64,000 nt of DNA from assembly GCA_027923505.1 (NCBI GenBank), contig BROI01000012.1:62001-126000 (forward strand), read 5' to 3'. Below are positions 20,401 to 29,766 of the stretch, in pieces (within the stretch, counting starts at the first letter, position 1; every line of letters starts with the position of its first letter). Position numbers and translations under genes: made by a program. A model generated the notes under the pieces. It saw only the letters and a list, made by a program, of their open reading frames with translations, did no database searches and was not told where the DNA came from. The stretch comes from Mayamaea pseudoterrestris. Taxonomy: Eukaryota; Bacillariophyta; Bacillariophyceae; Sellaphorales; Sellaphoraceae.

Positions 20401-20867
20401 GCCAGGATGTCGGCCTTCGTCACAGGACAGTTCGGCAACTGATTGCTAGTAACGATGCGCAGGTAATCCTTGAGGCTTGGCCGTCCAATTTTGATTTGCA
20501 GTTCCCTAGCTCTAACAGCGCGTAAATAGTCATCATTGGTGTAGTTAGTACGGTTATCGTCTACCGTAGTCAACATCGCCACTCCATCCTTGACATCGCT
20601 GCGCTTGCCCTTCGAAAAGCTCTCGCAAACATACAGCCCAGAGTCAGTCTCGACAAACTCTCGCTGCTTACCATCCGGCTTCTCCACAACGAACATTGAC
20701 GATCCACGCCGTGCCTGAGATACTCCACGGTAAACTTCTTGCGGACTTGCGCCAAACTCAAACTGTTCGCCAGTCCACGCGGATACCACCACACCGGACC
20801 ATAGCCCTCCAGGTCGCCCATCATGTTCGTCCTTACTGTACCAGCGTTGCACTTGATCACCATCCAC
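17385..20867 (-). CDS. pol polyprotein of copia element 2 (integrase, RT, RNase H)
   Basis: An open frame of 1160 codons read right to left. The integrase core is visible near nt 19950-20350 (LCADIMYINKVP, then a MDGEF and a VGEIERF segment). A long acidic linker follows (about nt 19230-19510). The RT core has VVDVPGAFMQAE and WHVDDLKIS (about nt 18440), and the RNase H has TRSSTESEVVG (about nt 17830). The frame ends inside the left LTR. Some of the N-terminal part overlaps the gag frame. Confidence 0.9.
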   Translation of the reverse strand: MDGDQVQRWYSKDEHDGRPGGLWSGVVVSAWTGEQFEFGASPQEVYRGVSQARRGSSMFVVEKPDGKQREFVETDSGLYVCESFSKGKRSDVKDGVAMLTTVDDNRTNYTNDDYLRAVRARELQIKIGRPSLKDYLRIVTSNQLPNCPVTKADILAAEHIFGPDVGSLKGKTTRRASHLVKPAIVEQLPPAIMSRYRDVTLCADIMYINKVPMLVTFSRSIRFATVEVIQNRTLPVMLKAIESVLKIYARGGFRVVAALMDGEFAPMLGALADVGGAPHSTSEDEHVGEIERFIRVVKERVRATYNTLPFKHVPARLVIEMTKSAVFWLNAFPNERGISKDLSPRTIVTGQTVDFNRHCKYEFGQYVQTHESHSNDMQARTIGALALRPTGNVQGGFYFLSLSSGKVLNRGHATPLPMPDDVIERVHRLARQQKANPGIVFMDRHRVAEAAEPVMWHEDDAEDDDDSDYDDDASRGDDDSAGGSEGVNATDDDDDDDDGADGAIEGVPNDEDGEAIDGELDDAPAVDDGEIEGVPDEGEIEGVPAAADEEDFDARYGPRTGRYGLRARKPRSFAHLFTLDAAEEVSEPLVTAQMNMRQGLKAFGDAGVEAVRKEMQQLHDRHVMKAVPQCTLTPQQRKDALAYLMFLKRKRCGTVKGRGCADGRKQRAYTAKEDAASPTIATEAIFLTAIIDAMEGREVAVVDVPGAFMQAEMDELVHVRFTGKMVELLLEIDREMYEPCVTMENGEKVMYVELLMALYGTLRAARLFWEKLSAKLLEWGFEKNPYDPCVCNKIVNGKQITVGWHVDDLKISHVDVSVVDEFIAQMDEEFGKETPMNKSRGKVHDYLGMVLDYTKPGEVAINMVDYVKNILHHAPDDMDGTAATPAASHLFQISENPVMLSEAKKQIFVTIVMQCLYLSQRARPDIRTAISFLSTRLQQPDEDDYKKAARVIKYLRGSVDMVLTLKADQSGIVQWWVDASYAVHPDMKGHTGGTMTLGQGSVYSTSAKQKLVTRSSTESEVVGVHDVLPQLLWTGYFLKAQGFGVKDTKLYQDNMSSMLLEKNGRSSSTKRTRHMNVRYFFVKDRVAAGEVNIEHCPTGDMVADFFTKPLQGAQFGKLRNLVMNLASSSKYYSAQRSVLSMDENPNRSGSGDVTKTVTFK

Positions 20868-22231
20868 GTTGGCACCGGGCGAATGTTCGTCAGCATCTTG
20901 GCGTTGCAGAACAGATCCACTGTCGACTGATTGTCCAAGAGCACAGCCTTCTTCGAGATGTTCACCTTCGGCGGCTGCGCGAACATGTATCCGACCTCAT
21001 CGTCGTCATCGCTTTCTTCCTCGCTACCCAGCGTGAAGTGCTGCGCCCCACTAGCCTCTGCAGCCGGCGCACTCTCCGTAGACTCCGTTCTCGTAGGACA
21101 GTCTCGCTGCACATGACCAACCTGTTGACAGGTCCAGCATCTGGGAGGGTCACGCGCTGTACCAGTCGTGTGAAACGCCACGCCCTCGTTCGTTGGCAAC
21201 GTGGCTTCTCCATCCGCATGCTCACGACGCTGCATGATGTTGTATGCATCGTGGATCGTCAACGGGAAGTTGTCGTGCCCGTCGAGGTAGCAGTTGCGCA
21301 AGTGCTTGCAATACCCAGCGTATTCGCCCGTTGCGCCACGCACGAAAAGCATCGCAAGCTCGAGCTCTTCGGCGGCCTTGATATCCTCCTTGTTCGCCTT
21401 GTTACGATTGTCATCCTTGGCAATGTTCAACGCCACAATCTCGTTGTGCATCGTGACGCCAACCGCCTTCGCCACGTCTGCCAGCGTGACCATGCTTTCG
21501 TAATATTTCTGCAGGCTTTCGCGCGCTCCTTGAGTACGTCCGAACAACTCAGCTTGAATGTCCACGACTTGATCCACAAGTTTGCAGCGCCCTTCGTACG
21601 TATGCGAGATCTCCTTGATAATCGCCAGCAACTTAATTCCGTCCGTGTCCTCCTCGGCGTCTCGGAACTTGGCGTGCGACTTGACACGATCCTTCATACG
21701 CTCCGTGCATTGTCCATGCAACACGGCGTAGAGACCAGCGAGGAAGTCGGAGTATACACGCACGCGCTCGACATGCTCTTTCTTGTCGGCCTTGTATTCC
21801 TCGAGCATTATGGACCAGTCCGAGTCCGTCGTGTCGGCATCCTTCGTTGGACGTGCAGGCTCGTCAGGAATCTCCAGTTCCACGTTGCGCATGCCCTTGA
21901 GCAGCTCCTTGGTATATTTCTTGTAGGAGCGCCCGACGAAAGTGATGATCTCGTTCGTCGTACGGATGAATCCATCGGGATCGCGCGAACCGTTATAGTC
22001 GTAGATGAATCCAGCGAGCGTCGGCTCGCTTCCTTGGAAATTTCCACTCGGCGCACGACTCGGTCCGTTGAGTCTGTTACCATTGCCTTGATTCCCGGAA
22101 CGATTCCCAGCACGATTCCCACGACGATAATGACGGTTGCGTCGGTTTCCTTCGCTTGCTGGCGGAGCGGGAGGTGCACCTCCACCGCTCGACGCCGCTC
22201 CTGTCGTCGGAGTATTGCTCGTCGAAGACAT
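20570..22231 (-). CDS. gag (with protease-like motif) of copia element 2
   Basis: An open frame of 553 codons beginning with ATG shortly inside the right LTR. A Gly/Arg/Asn-rich N terminus precedes a helical Gag core, then a CCHC zinc knuckle (CWTCQQVGHVQRDC, about nt 21105-21146). An acidic spacer follows, then a DNQSTVD motif resembling an aspartic protease site (about nt 20920-20940). It overlaps the pol frame by about 300 bp. Confidence 0.88.
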   Translation of the reverse strand: MSSTSNTPTTGAASSGGGAPPAPPASEGNRRNRHYRRGNRAGNRSGNQGNGNRLNGPSRAPSGNFQGSEPTLAGFIYDYNGSRDPDGFIRTTNEIITFVGRSYKKYTKELLKGMRNVELEIPDEPARPTKDADTTDSDWSIMLEEYKADKKEHVERVRVYSDFLAGLYAVLHGQCTERMKDRVKSHAKFRDAEEDTDGIKLLAIIKEISHTYEGRCKLVDQVVDIQAELFGRTQGARESLQKYYESMVTLADVAKAVGVTMHNEIVALNIAKDDNRNKANKEDIKAAEELELAMLFVRGATGEYAGYCKHLRNCYLDGHDNFPLTIHDAYNIMQRREHADGEATLPTNEGVAFHTTGTARDPPRCWTCQQVGHVQRDCPTRTESTESAPAAEASGAQHFTLGSEEESDDDDEVGYMFAQPPKVNISKKAVLLDNQSTVDLFCNAKMLTNIRPVPTWMVIKCNAGTVRTNMMGDLEGYGPVWWYPRGLANSLSLAQVRKKFTVEYLRHGVDRQCSLWRSRMVSSESLSRLTLGCMFARAFRRASAAMSRMEWRC

Positions 22232-22258
22232 GTCTTTTCACTCGCTTCTTGGAGAAAA

Positions 22259-22469
22259 TGTTGGATCTAGAATATATCTTGCGCGCCCTTGAAGCGACAC
22301 TAATGATTAAGCAGAACAGAGTCAATAAAACCACTTTACTTATTTTCTCCAAGAAGTGATCGTCCTCGATCCACTCCTTCGGTTGCCGCTTACCGCGCTT
22401 ACTTAAATGTGACCGTCTTCGTGACGTCACCGCTGCCGCTTCGGTTTGGGTTCTCATCCATGCTCAACA
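22259..22469 (-). repeat. 5' LTR of copia element 2 (right in window)
   Basis: Second copy of the 211-bp LTR, followed by the GACGA target duplication at 22470-22474. Confidence 0.93.
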
Positions 22470-22741
22470 GACGACCCCGACCCCTTCATCACACAACTCA
22501 CAGTCAGTCTCTGATAGAGAGCAGAAAGACGCTACAACATTTTGGTCCAGTAGATACACCATTGGCTGGTTGCTGCAGCGATACAAGGTAAGAATTGAGC
22601 AAGCAAAGATCCTCCATTGGCCAAGCGCATCGCATTTCTCAGTCCACTTCCAAGGCTGCAAGAACATCTTAGAACAATTACAAATCACAACTCGAGGGTC
22701 CGTTTCGCCTTTTTTCTTTGCTTCAACGAAAAGGTATAACG

Positions 22742-23410
22742 ATGACGGTATCAAACGTATATTACAAGCTCTTGGGTCCAGCGTATACACGGACGTTTCG
22801 TTGCCTCTGGATGCTGGAGGAAGTTGGTTGCAAATACGAGATTGATCAAGCCTTTCGACCGTCATCACGCAAGGTCGCGGCTTACAATCCTGCAGGAAAG
22901 GTTCCAGTATTGTTGGAAAACAGCAGCCAAACGGACAAGGAGCCGTTGTTTTGTTTAACCGAGTCGACTGCGATTAACACGTACCTCGGTCAAGGAACAA
23001 ATCTTGTACCAACTGAAAAGTATGAGCGAGCGGCATACGACGCTACCATTGCATATTTGCTGTCCGAAGTCGATGCTCCGATCTGGTTCATGGCAAAGCA
23101 TACGTTAGAGCCGCTGAAACAGTTCTTTGGAGCGCTTCCGGACTGTGTCGAGCCATGCACTAAGGAATTATCGCGAGCGCACGCGCGACTCGTACCAACC
23201 CTCTCTCCATACTTGCTTGGTTCAGGTTTTACAGCGGCGGATATTTTGTACTGTCACTGTCTAGAGTGGCAACGGACTTTGAACAAGGAGCTGGTTCTGG
23301 ATGATGCTTTGGAGAACTACATGCGCCAGTGTCGCGAGCGACCAGCCTATCAACGAGCTCATGCGATTCGCAAGTCTTCACAACAAATAACTCCCGCAGC
23401 GAATTTATAA
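22742..23410 (+). CDS. glutathione S-transferase-like protein
   Basis: A single-exon protein of 222 residues. The N-terminal half fits a thioredoxin-fold GST domain: a YTRTFRCLWMLEEVG helix, a cis-proline region (NPAGKVPVL, about residues 50-58) and the TESTAI segment that in GSTs binds the gamma-glutamyl group of glutathione. The C-terminal half is helical and contains the FTAADI motif (about residues 160-165) typical of the GST N-capping box. It would conjugate glutathione to electrophiles or act as a peroxidase or isomerase; the class is not clear. I chose the ATG at 22742 because it starts directly before the first beta strand; the open frame extends 24 bp upstream without an ATG. It begins about 270 bp from copia element 2, so its promoter has probably been altered, and it converges with the next gene. 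Confidence 0.85.
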   Translation: MTVSNVYYKLLGPAYTRTFRCLWMLEEVGCKYEIDQAFRPSSRKVAAYNPAGKVPVLLENSSQTDKEPLFCLTESTAINTYLGQGTNLVPTEKYERAAYDATIAYLLSEVDAPIWFMAKHTLEPLKQFFGALPDCVEPCTKELSRAHARLVPTLSPYLLGSGFTAADILYCHCLEWQRTLNKELVLDDALENYMRQCRERPAYQRAHAIRKSSQQITPAANL

Positions 23411-23449
23411 ATGGTGCGATCATTATGTGTATTTCGTTTTGTTTGACGT

Positions 23450-24232
23450 TTATTCACTATTCTTTTGCTGTGACTCGAGTAGCCTGACGCTAATAACAGC
23501 CAAAGCAATGATTAGAGCAACAAGGCAAACCGAGCCAGCGAGGACAACGATAAGCATGGCGAGCGGTGCAGCCCTGCGCTTGTCAGTATCGTTTAAAATA
23601 GCGTCGTCGTCAGTAGTCACATCGCTTACACTGTTTCCTCTCTGGTCTTCCGTCTGCGGCAATTCGGTGGAAGGATCTGCTGCAGTAGATTCGAGAGGCG
23701 ATCCAGTAGTGTCACCGTTATTACTGCCTTTTTCACTCACTTCCTCGTTGCTCCGTATAGGCATGTGATAGTCCATTGTCACTGCTTTGTTGGATTGTCG
23801 TGGAAACGGCTTGTCATCCTCATCGCTGTCGTCATGGCCTTCGCCTGCAGCATCATACTCGAAAGTACCTGCGGCCAAAGTGAGCGATGGTCGGCGCCCA
23901 TTGTCGACTTTCGACTCGAAACTAGCCCTAGACCTCGTTTGTTGTGGTCGCATCGATATATTTTCGTTCTTTGCTCTTGACTGAATTGAGGCGCGGTTGT
24001 CAATTCGTTTTGACGGCGGTTGGAGAGCTTCCGCTGTGACAATTGCGGGTGTGTCTTCGGTGACAGATTTATTGTCAGTCGATATTCGAGCATAGCCACG
24101 TGCGAGATTCATCATTGTCGAAGTGATACAAGCAAAGCCATGTGGACAGTCTTCAAGCTCGTGAGGTGATCGCGCGCTTAATTTTGCGAATCGTCGCGTC
24201 ATCGCCTTCGTAGAGTTTCCATTGCCATCCAT
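23450..24232 (-). CDS. acidic protein with one C-terminal membrane span, function unknown
   Basis: A 260-residue ORF starting MDGNGNSTK. The first 210 residues are polar and probably disordered, rich in Ser, Asp and Arg. A single hydrophobic segment near the C terminus (PLAMLIVVLAGSVCLVALII) is followed by a short polar tail, as in a tail-anchored or type II membrane protein. No signal peptide and no known domain were seen. It lies tail to tail with the GST gene, 39 bp apart. An upstream exon cannot be excluded. Confidence 0.55.
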   Translation of the reverse strand: MDGNGNSTKAMTRRFAKLSARSPHELEDCPHGFACITSTMMNLARGYARISTDNKSVTEDTPAIVTAEALQPPSKRIDNRASIQSRAKNENISMRPQQTRSRASFESKVDNGRRPSLTLAAGTFEYDAAGEGHDDSDEDDKPFPRQSNKAVTMDYHMPIRSNEEVSEKGSNNGDTTGSPLESTAADPSTELPQTEDQRGNSVSDVTTDDDAILNDTDKRRAAPLAMLIVVLAGSVCLVALIIALAVISVRLLESQQKNSE

Positions 24233-24976
24233 GCATCGGATTTTCCTGTTGTAGGCAAGGTATCTTCTGATCCCTCATTTGTAATATCAGAACGCATGAA
24301 TTTTGCAAGCCAGCTCGATGGTCTGTAAATCTCTTTACCATTAGTCAAGCAGCAAGCTCATCGCTGACTCCGACAAGTAAACGTGTCTCCGTTCGTGGCG
24401 AGCCAACTGAAGTCGAGTTTCGCACGACCGATTACCTCCAGATACAATACTGAAAAGACAAATATCAAACTTTTTGATGACTCAATTTTGACGCTCGAAG
24501 CAAACGATTGGCTATTTTGTTTGGGCATGCTTGCTTTTATGAATCATGGACCTCATCGAAGGCAATATCAACCATGAAAACTGATGACGCCATTTCTTCC
24601 TGTCAGGTCCGCCGCGTCAATTTACTATAAGATGACACGGGGCTGAGGGTCTTGACAGTTGATGGGTTATATCTGACAATGTCGTGGAACGCGATTATTA
24701 TGACCAGAGAATGACCCGGGCAATGTTCGACCACGCCATTGGTCGCGTTGCGGGACGTTACGCACGACTCGAAAACCCAATCGATCATTGAAGACGCCGT
24801 CCAAAATGACCATAGACTGCCGCCAGCAGTCTGCTGCCTCATTTTTGTTGCTGAAGCCACGAAAGGACCTCCGCAAGGCTCTTTACCATTCTAGCTCAGT
24901 TGATTCAAACCAATCAGTACTGTTACAGAGCGATTGATCAAATCAAGCAGTTTTAAACCGATAATTGACCGGTAAC
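24233..24976. other. intergenic region before the multicopper oxidase gene
   Basis: Short ORFs here lack any protein-like pattern. This is the divergent promoter space between the membrane protein gene and the oxidase gene. No clear motif stands out. Confidence 0.4.
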
Positions 24977-27280
24977 ATGAAGTGCTTTGCCACCTCCGCT
25001 TTGCCATCCATCCTCTCGAGCTTGCTTCTCGTTGGTTCGACGCTTGCGGATTCGAGCACTTTTGGACCTTTCCCCAACGGCGTCCCAGGCTCCGGATATG
25101 GCTGCGAGAATAAATGCAATTCTGGTGACAAGAACTACGTCATTTATGCTAAAATTCGTACCTACAATATGGTGAACAGCGGTCAAGTCGACACGCCCCA
25201 ATCGCTTTCGCCGGACGGTAACGATATTGCCTACATGACACGCACCTTTATTGGCAAACCATCGGCGAGTAGTCCATTCTGTCAGAACGGATATGACGGA
25301 ACCACTGGTCCGCTCGGTCCCTGTCTCTCGGTGAATCCTGGCGAAACAATGAATGTGAAAATCATCAACAAAATGGACGATGGCGTTGACACATTCAGTC
25401 AAGTCCCTGCCGATGCCAGTCAATTCTTTTCCTTTATTGATTCTATTCCGGAAGGCGCGCTTCCTGGTCTGCGGGCCAGTTCGCCGGCCGATCTAAACGT
25501 TCTGAACGAGGAGGACATGCCAGGCGTGCATGTAAGCTTTGACGACACGAACCTTCACGTCCATGGGCTGCACGTTGTTCCGCACATGTTTTATCCCATG
25601 GGCACAAACAATCCCGATGCAGATTGGATTACCATTACGGTGAGTGGCGCTAGTGTAACCTGGTATGCATGGTTTAAAGAGTTTTCGCGCGTTTGCATTT
25701 CTCATACTTCTCTCTAATAATCATATTTACAGCCCAAGTCGGAGAATAAAAATACGCAGTGCTTTTGCTACGTCTTTAAAGTGCCCGAGGATCATCCGCA
25801 GGGAACGTTCTTTTGGCACATTCATCGTCACGGATCAGCGGCCATGCAAGGATGGCAAGGAATGTTTGGGTATTTGTTTGTCGGCGACGAAAACAACGCT
25901 GGATCACCGTTTAAACAACTCGCCAATCAAGGAGTCACGCACTGGGAGCCTTTGGTGTTTTGGGAATTCCAAGCCAATGTTACAAACATCTTTCCGAGCA
26001 ACAAGAACGTCCATACGTTGGCAGAAGGCCAGTACATGGAAATTTTTACGCACGAGAATGAACCCGACAAGCAGCAATTCTTTTACCCTGTTAACAATCA
26101 GTTCTTTCCCACATTCAACCAGGAAGTGAATGAAATTGTCTACTATCCCATGCTTAACGGCCAAACATCGGCCGGCATTGGCTTGTATATTTTGGATGAA
26201 AATGACAATTTGGTGCCCTTTTACAAATTCTCAAGCGATGGTTATATGTACGGCCCGGATGGTCAAGGCAACTCCGTCTACCAGCAGGACATGCTCATTG
26301 TCGGACCATCGCAGCGCGAAGGCTTGCTGCTACAATTCACCACACCAGGCAACTATCGCATCATGAACCACCGCATCATTCCGACGCAGCGAAACGGCGC
26401 TTTTCCAAACGGCTACTCGGATCAAGTGACGCATCTCGGAGCCACCATTATCGTCGCGGCTGGCGCAACGACCTATGTCAACCCACTGACACTAGATTTT
26501 ACCAAGGGCGTTTCGACAGTGATTGACACGGAAAATATTGTGCGACATACGACGGTTACCTTTGACATTGACATTCAGCAAGACAATGCACCGTTTGCGC
26601 AGTTTGAAGTAAACAACAAACTGTATGATACAAGCGACGTGGACGACATTTTCGAAGTGACCGTGGCCAAGGCGGAGCGATGGACGGTCAATTCGGCCAA
26701 TTTGGACGTTTCGCATCCGTTCCACATTCACGTGAATCCATTCCAGGTGGATGGAATTGAAACCGACTCTGTCGTTGGGGAGCTGCAAGGTGTTTCGATT
26801 GCCGACACATGGGAAAGCAGCAACTACAGTCCGATTGGAATGTGGCGCGACACGGTGTTTGTTCCGCCAAAGGGGTCGGTGGACTTGGTGCAGCAATATG
26901 GGGACGGCGTCGTTGCCTTTGCCGGCAAGACAGTTTTTCACTGCCATTACTTGGAGCACGAGGATCAAGGAATGATCAAGAATCTACTGATTGACTCGTC
27001 ACCTGCAGTTTGCGTCGCGAGTCAACAAAAGTGTTTTACAAGTTCGGATTGCTGCGGTTACGCCGACGTGAATCCACTAGCTCGATGCAGCGAAAAGGGG
27101 AAATGCTGCAAAAACATGGGAGCTCCGTGTTTCAAAGACGCCGACTGCTGCAATGGCGGAAAAAGTGCAGTTTGTTCCAGTAGGAAATGCGTGAAATGCA
27201 AGAAACGGGGTAAATCGTGCGAAGCCAATGCGGATTGCTGCTCGAAGAGTTGCAATACCAGCACAAAGCGGTGCAAATGA
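24977..27280 (+). CDS. secreted multicopper oxidase (laccase-like) with Cys-rich tail
   Basis: Two exons, 24977-25639 and 25733-27280. The 93-bp intron has gtgagt at its donor and ttacag at its acceptor. The protein has 736 residues and starts with a signal peptide (about residues 1-24). All four copper-binding blocks are present: HVH at 194-196, WHIH at 249-252, HPFHIH at 549-554, and HCH...H....M at 624-635. It should oxidise phenolics or metals, reducing oxygen to water, in the secretory pathway, the wall or outside the cell. After the oxidase fold comes a tail of about 80 residues with repeated DCC motifs and many Cys, resembling small disulfide-rich modules. Iron (Fet3-like) versus phenol oxidation cannot be decided here. 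The ATG at 24977 is the first in frame and opens the signal peptide. Confidence 0.9.
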
Positions 27281-27549
27281 TAGCGCATCTCGCTCCGCTG
27301 TACTTTTAATATTGTGGGGTCTTACTTAGTAGCTTTGCTGCATAAACTTGGATGTATATAGCGTGCATGACGCATATAGGCTGGAGCTACGCGTATAGTA
27401 GTACGATTATCAATCGCGAGAAGTCTCGCGCGGTTGCCTGTGCCGTAGCAGTGACTATGCGACATTTCCTGCGCGTCCGCACCTCATGGTGACACAGATG
27501 ATACATGATACTCGCATGCCGATCAATTCGTCTATACGTAAATGCAAAG
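27281..27549. other. intergenic spacer
   Basis: Short region between two co-directional genes with no repeats or ORFs of note. An in-frame ATG for the next gene lies at 27505 but would precede the signal peptide. Confidence 0.4.
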
Positions 27550-29349
27550 ATGAAGGCACTAGCAATAGCAGGCTTATCGGCTCTTCTAGCTGCTAAACAA
27601 TGCAATGGATGGGTAAATACGATCCGTAGGAAGTCAGGGACTGCAGCATCATTCCGCAGCGTAACAACGAATCGACGTGACGACGAACGAATGTCACGCG
27701 TTGCAACATCGTTTACCAGCGACAATGCATACTGTCAATGGCAGCATAATAAAGACAACAAGAATGACAAGATTGATGCTGATTGCTATCGCATGTCCCA
27801 ATATTCCGCGGTAGCAAGCCTTGCAGTTCCTTTTGCTTTGTTCATGACCCTGCCATTACCAGCGTCGGCTTTGTCGCTGCAGCATATACCGCCATTACAG
27901 CCGCAAACCGAACCATTATCCAGTTCTCACCTCCAGCGTGAAGAGTTAAGAGCAAGCAGTTTGCTTGAGCAAGGCGTACGAGACTGGCTTTCGTCTGATC
28001 AATCAATTCGTAGCCAGTCTCGCCCGACTTTCTCGCAGCCATTATCATCCTCAACTACTAAAAGTACGACGACGCTGATTGCCTTGGAAGAGGAACAGCA
28101 AACGAAGCAAGAGCAGTATTCCATGCTCGATGAAGTATGGACGCTCATTGACAAGTATTACATCGACCGAAGCTACAATCAACAAGACTGGAAGGCCGTC
28201 AAGGAGCGATTCCAAACCAAGCTATCTCAGTCAAACAACCCATCCGACAAGGCGGAAGCTGCCATTGTTTCCGAAATGGTGAAAACACTAGGAGACAAGT
28301 ACAGTCGCATTCTTGATGCCGCCGCGTACTCGGCCATTCAAAAGTACGACCTCATTGGGGTTGGCGTCACGCTCATGCCAGACCCATCCACGCAACTCAT
28401 TGTCGTTGGCGCTCCTCCCATTCCAAACAGCGCCTCCTACATTGCCGGTTTGAAGCAAGGCGACTGGGTCACGGCCATTAATGGCGTATCGACATTGAAC
28501 CGCAACGCCTTTGACATTATCAACCAGATTGCCGAGCAACCAAATGCGCCAACCATTGACATGACGATTGTTCCACGCAACCACATGTTTGACAAGAACG
28601 GAATGAATAATAATGACGAGGCATTTACAAACAATGTGTTTCAACGAACCGTTACCATGCCGCGAGCCTTTGCCCAAGTAAAGAACCCAATCGTTTACAA
28701 GCTATCCGAGAAGCGAGCCGATGGAACGCGTGTTGGTTATGTTCGTATTTCCGAGTTCAATGCACTCATCAAAACGAAACTCGAGGATGCCTTGCACGAT
28801 CTAATTGACAAGCAAGGCGCCAATGCGCTGGTGCTAGACGTGCGCCACAATGGTGGCGGAGCGTTCCAGTCGGCGGTGGAGATTTCAAGCTTGTTCTTTG
28901 CCGACAAGGTTGCAACCTACGTTGTTGATCAGTCGGAGGCACTCATTCCGTTCAAAACGGCAGTCTCCGACGTGCAAGTTCCAGCCAATATTCCAATGGC
29001 TATCTGGCTAGACGCGCAGAGTGCGTCGGCGAGTGAAGTCTTTGCTGGGTCGCTGCATGACAATTGTCGCGCCGTGGTCATGGGTGAACGATCCTTTGGA
29101 AAAGGCTTGATTCAAGCCGTCTATGGTTTAAAAAATGGAGCGGGCCTCGTGTTGACAGTCGCACGCTACGTGACACCCGATGGCATTGACATTCAAGGAA
29201 CTGGCTTGCAGCCGGATATCATGGGACACGTTTCAGCTCCGATTCCGGGCATGTTGAGCGACACTTCGGCGGTTGACTTTGCAGAGATACGGCAGCGACT
29301 GGACCCATCCATGTGTAAAGTTATGGCTTCGCCGCTTGTGAAACTGTAG
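27550..29349 (+). CDS. ctpA: C-terminal processing peptidase of the plastid lumen (CtpA-like, S41)
   Basis: A 599-residue protein if started at 27550. Three targeting parts can be seen: a signal peptide (MKALAIAGLSALLAAKQCNG) followed by W as a possible aromatic +1 residue, a basic Ser/Thr-rich transit-like stretch, and a second hydrophobic segment ending ASALS, like a thylakoid-lumen signal. The mature part has a CtpA helical region, a PDZ domain (about residues 260-320) and the S41 core with Ser493 in SASASE, Asp504 and Lys518 in SFGKG, the catalytic set known from E. coli Tsp. The known role of CtpA is to remove the C-terminal extension of D1 so that the manganese cluster of photosystem II can assemble. 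An alternative start at 27505 would add 15 residues ahead of the signal peptide and is less likely. No introns were seen. Confidence 0.9.
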   Translation: MKALAIAGLSALLAAKQCNGWVNTIRRKSGTAASFRSVTTNRRDDERMSRVATSFTSDNAYCQWQHNKDNKNDKIDADCYRMSQYSAVASLAVPFALFMTLPLPASALSLQHIPPLQPQTEPLSSSHLQREELRASSLLEQGVRDWLSSDQSIRSQSRPTFSQPLSSSTTKSTTTLIALEEEQQTKQEQYSMLDEVWTLIDKYYIDRSYNQQDWKAVKERFQTKLSQSNNPSDKAEAAIVSEMVKTLGDKYSRILDAAAYSAIQKYDLIGVGVTLMPDPSTQLIVVGAPPIPNSASYIAGLKQGDWVTAINGVSTLNRNAFDIINQIAEQPNAPTIDMTIVPRNHMFDKNGMNNNDEAFTNNVFQRTVTMPRAFAQVKNPIVYKLSEKRADGTRVGYVRISEFNALIKTKLEDALHDLIDKQGANALVLDVRHNGGGAFQSAVEISSLFFADKVATYVVDQSEALIPFKTAVSDVQVPANIPMAIWLDAQSASASEVFAGSLHDNCRAVVMGERSFGKGLIQAVYGLKNGAGLVLTVARYVTPDGIDIQGTGLQPDIMGHVSAPIPGMLSDTSAVDFAEIRQRLDPSMCKVMASPLVKL

Positions 29350-29766
29350 CATAATAGACAATAGAGACACACGTGTCACGATGACAAATCATACGTGTAG
29401 CAACTTGTTGCAATTACAACATTGCCATACGTCCACTACCGGTAGATGATCACACCCTCACGCTGGAAGGGACCAGCTGACAATCAATGATATTGTACAA
29501 AACAACACTGCACAACCGCAGACATGTTGTGGTAAAGAGCATGCCGATCGAACGACCAACATCAACTTGATGCAGATGTCTCACCTGTACGATGTACAAG
29601 AGGCCAGCATGAGGCGGCACGCAGCAAGTCGTCGTCCTTTTATCCTACAACTAGAAATCCCTATACGAAATAGCCCGAATCATTTAGTTTCGAATAAATA
29701 AATGTGGTTAAAATCAGTTGGTAGAGGTCATTGACAATCATACGGCGTAACTGTGACACTGCGTTG
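29350..29766. other. intergenic spacer (convergent genes)
   Basis: About 400 bp between the 3' ends of two convergent genes. Nothing recognisable apart from AT-rich 3' flanks. Confidence 0.4.

Larger units (their letters stand above)
17245..22469 (-). mobile_element. Ty1/copia LTR retrotransposon 2 (CoDi-like)
   Basis: A 5.2-kb element on the minus strand, with 211-bp LTRs at 17245-17455 and 22259-22469 that I read as identical. The ends are TGTTG..CAACA, and the target duplication GACGA lies at 17240-17244 and 22470-22474. Gag with a zinc knuckle and protease-like motif is followed by pol with integrase before RT. Gag and pol lie in overlapping, different frames, as in elements that use frameshifting. 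The element looks whole and, given the identical LTRs, very recently inserted. Confidence 0.93.

Noticed and set aside
20696-22270. A 524-codon plus-strand ORF
   Set aside because: It lies entirely antisense to the gag gene of copia element 2, is Arg/His-rich without domain pattern, and follows from the codon use of the real gene.
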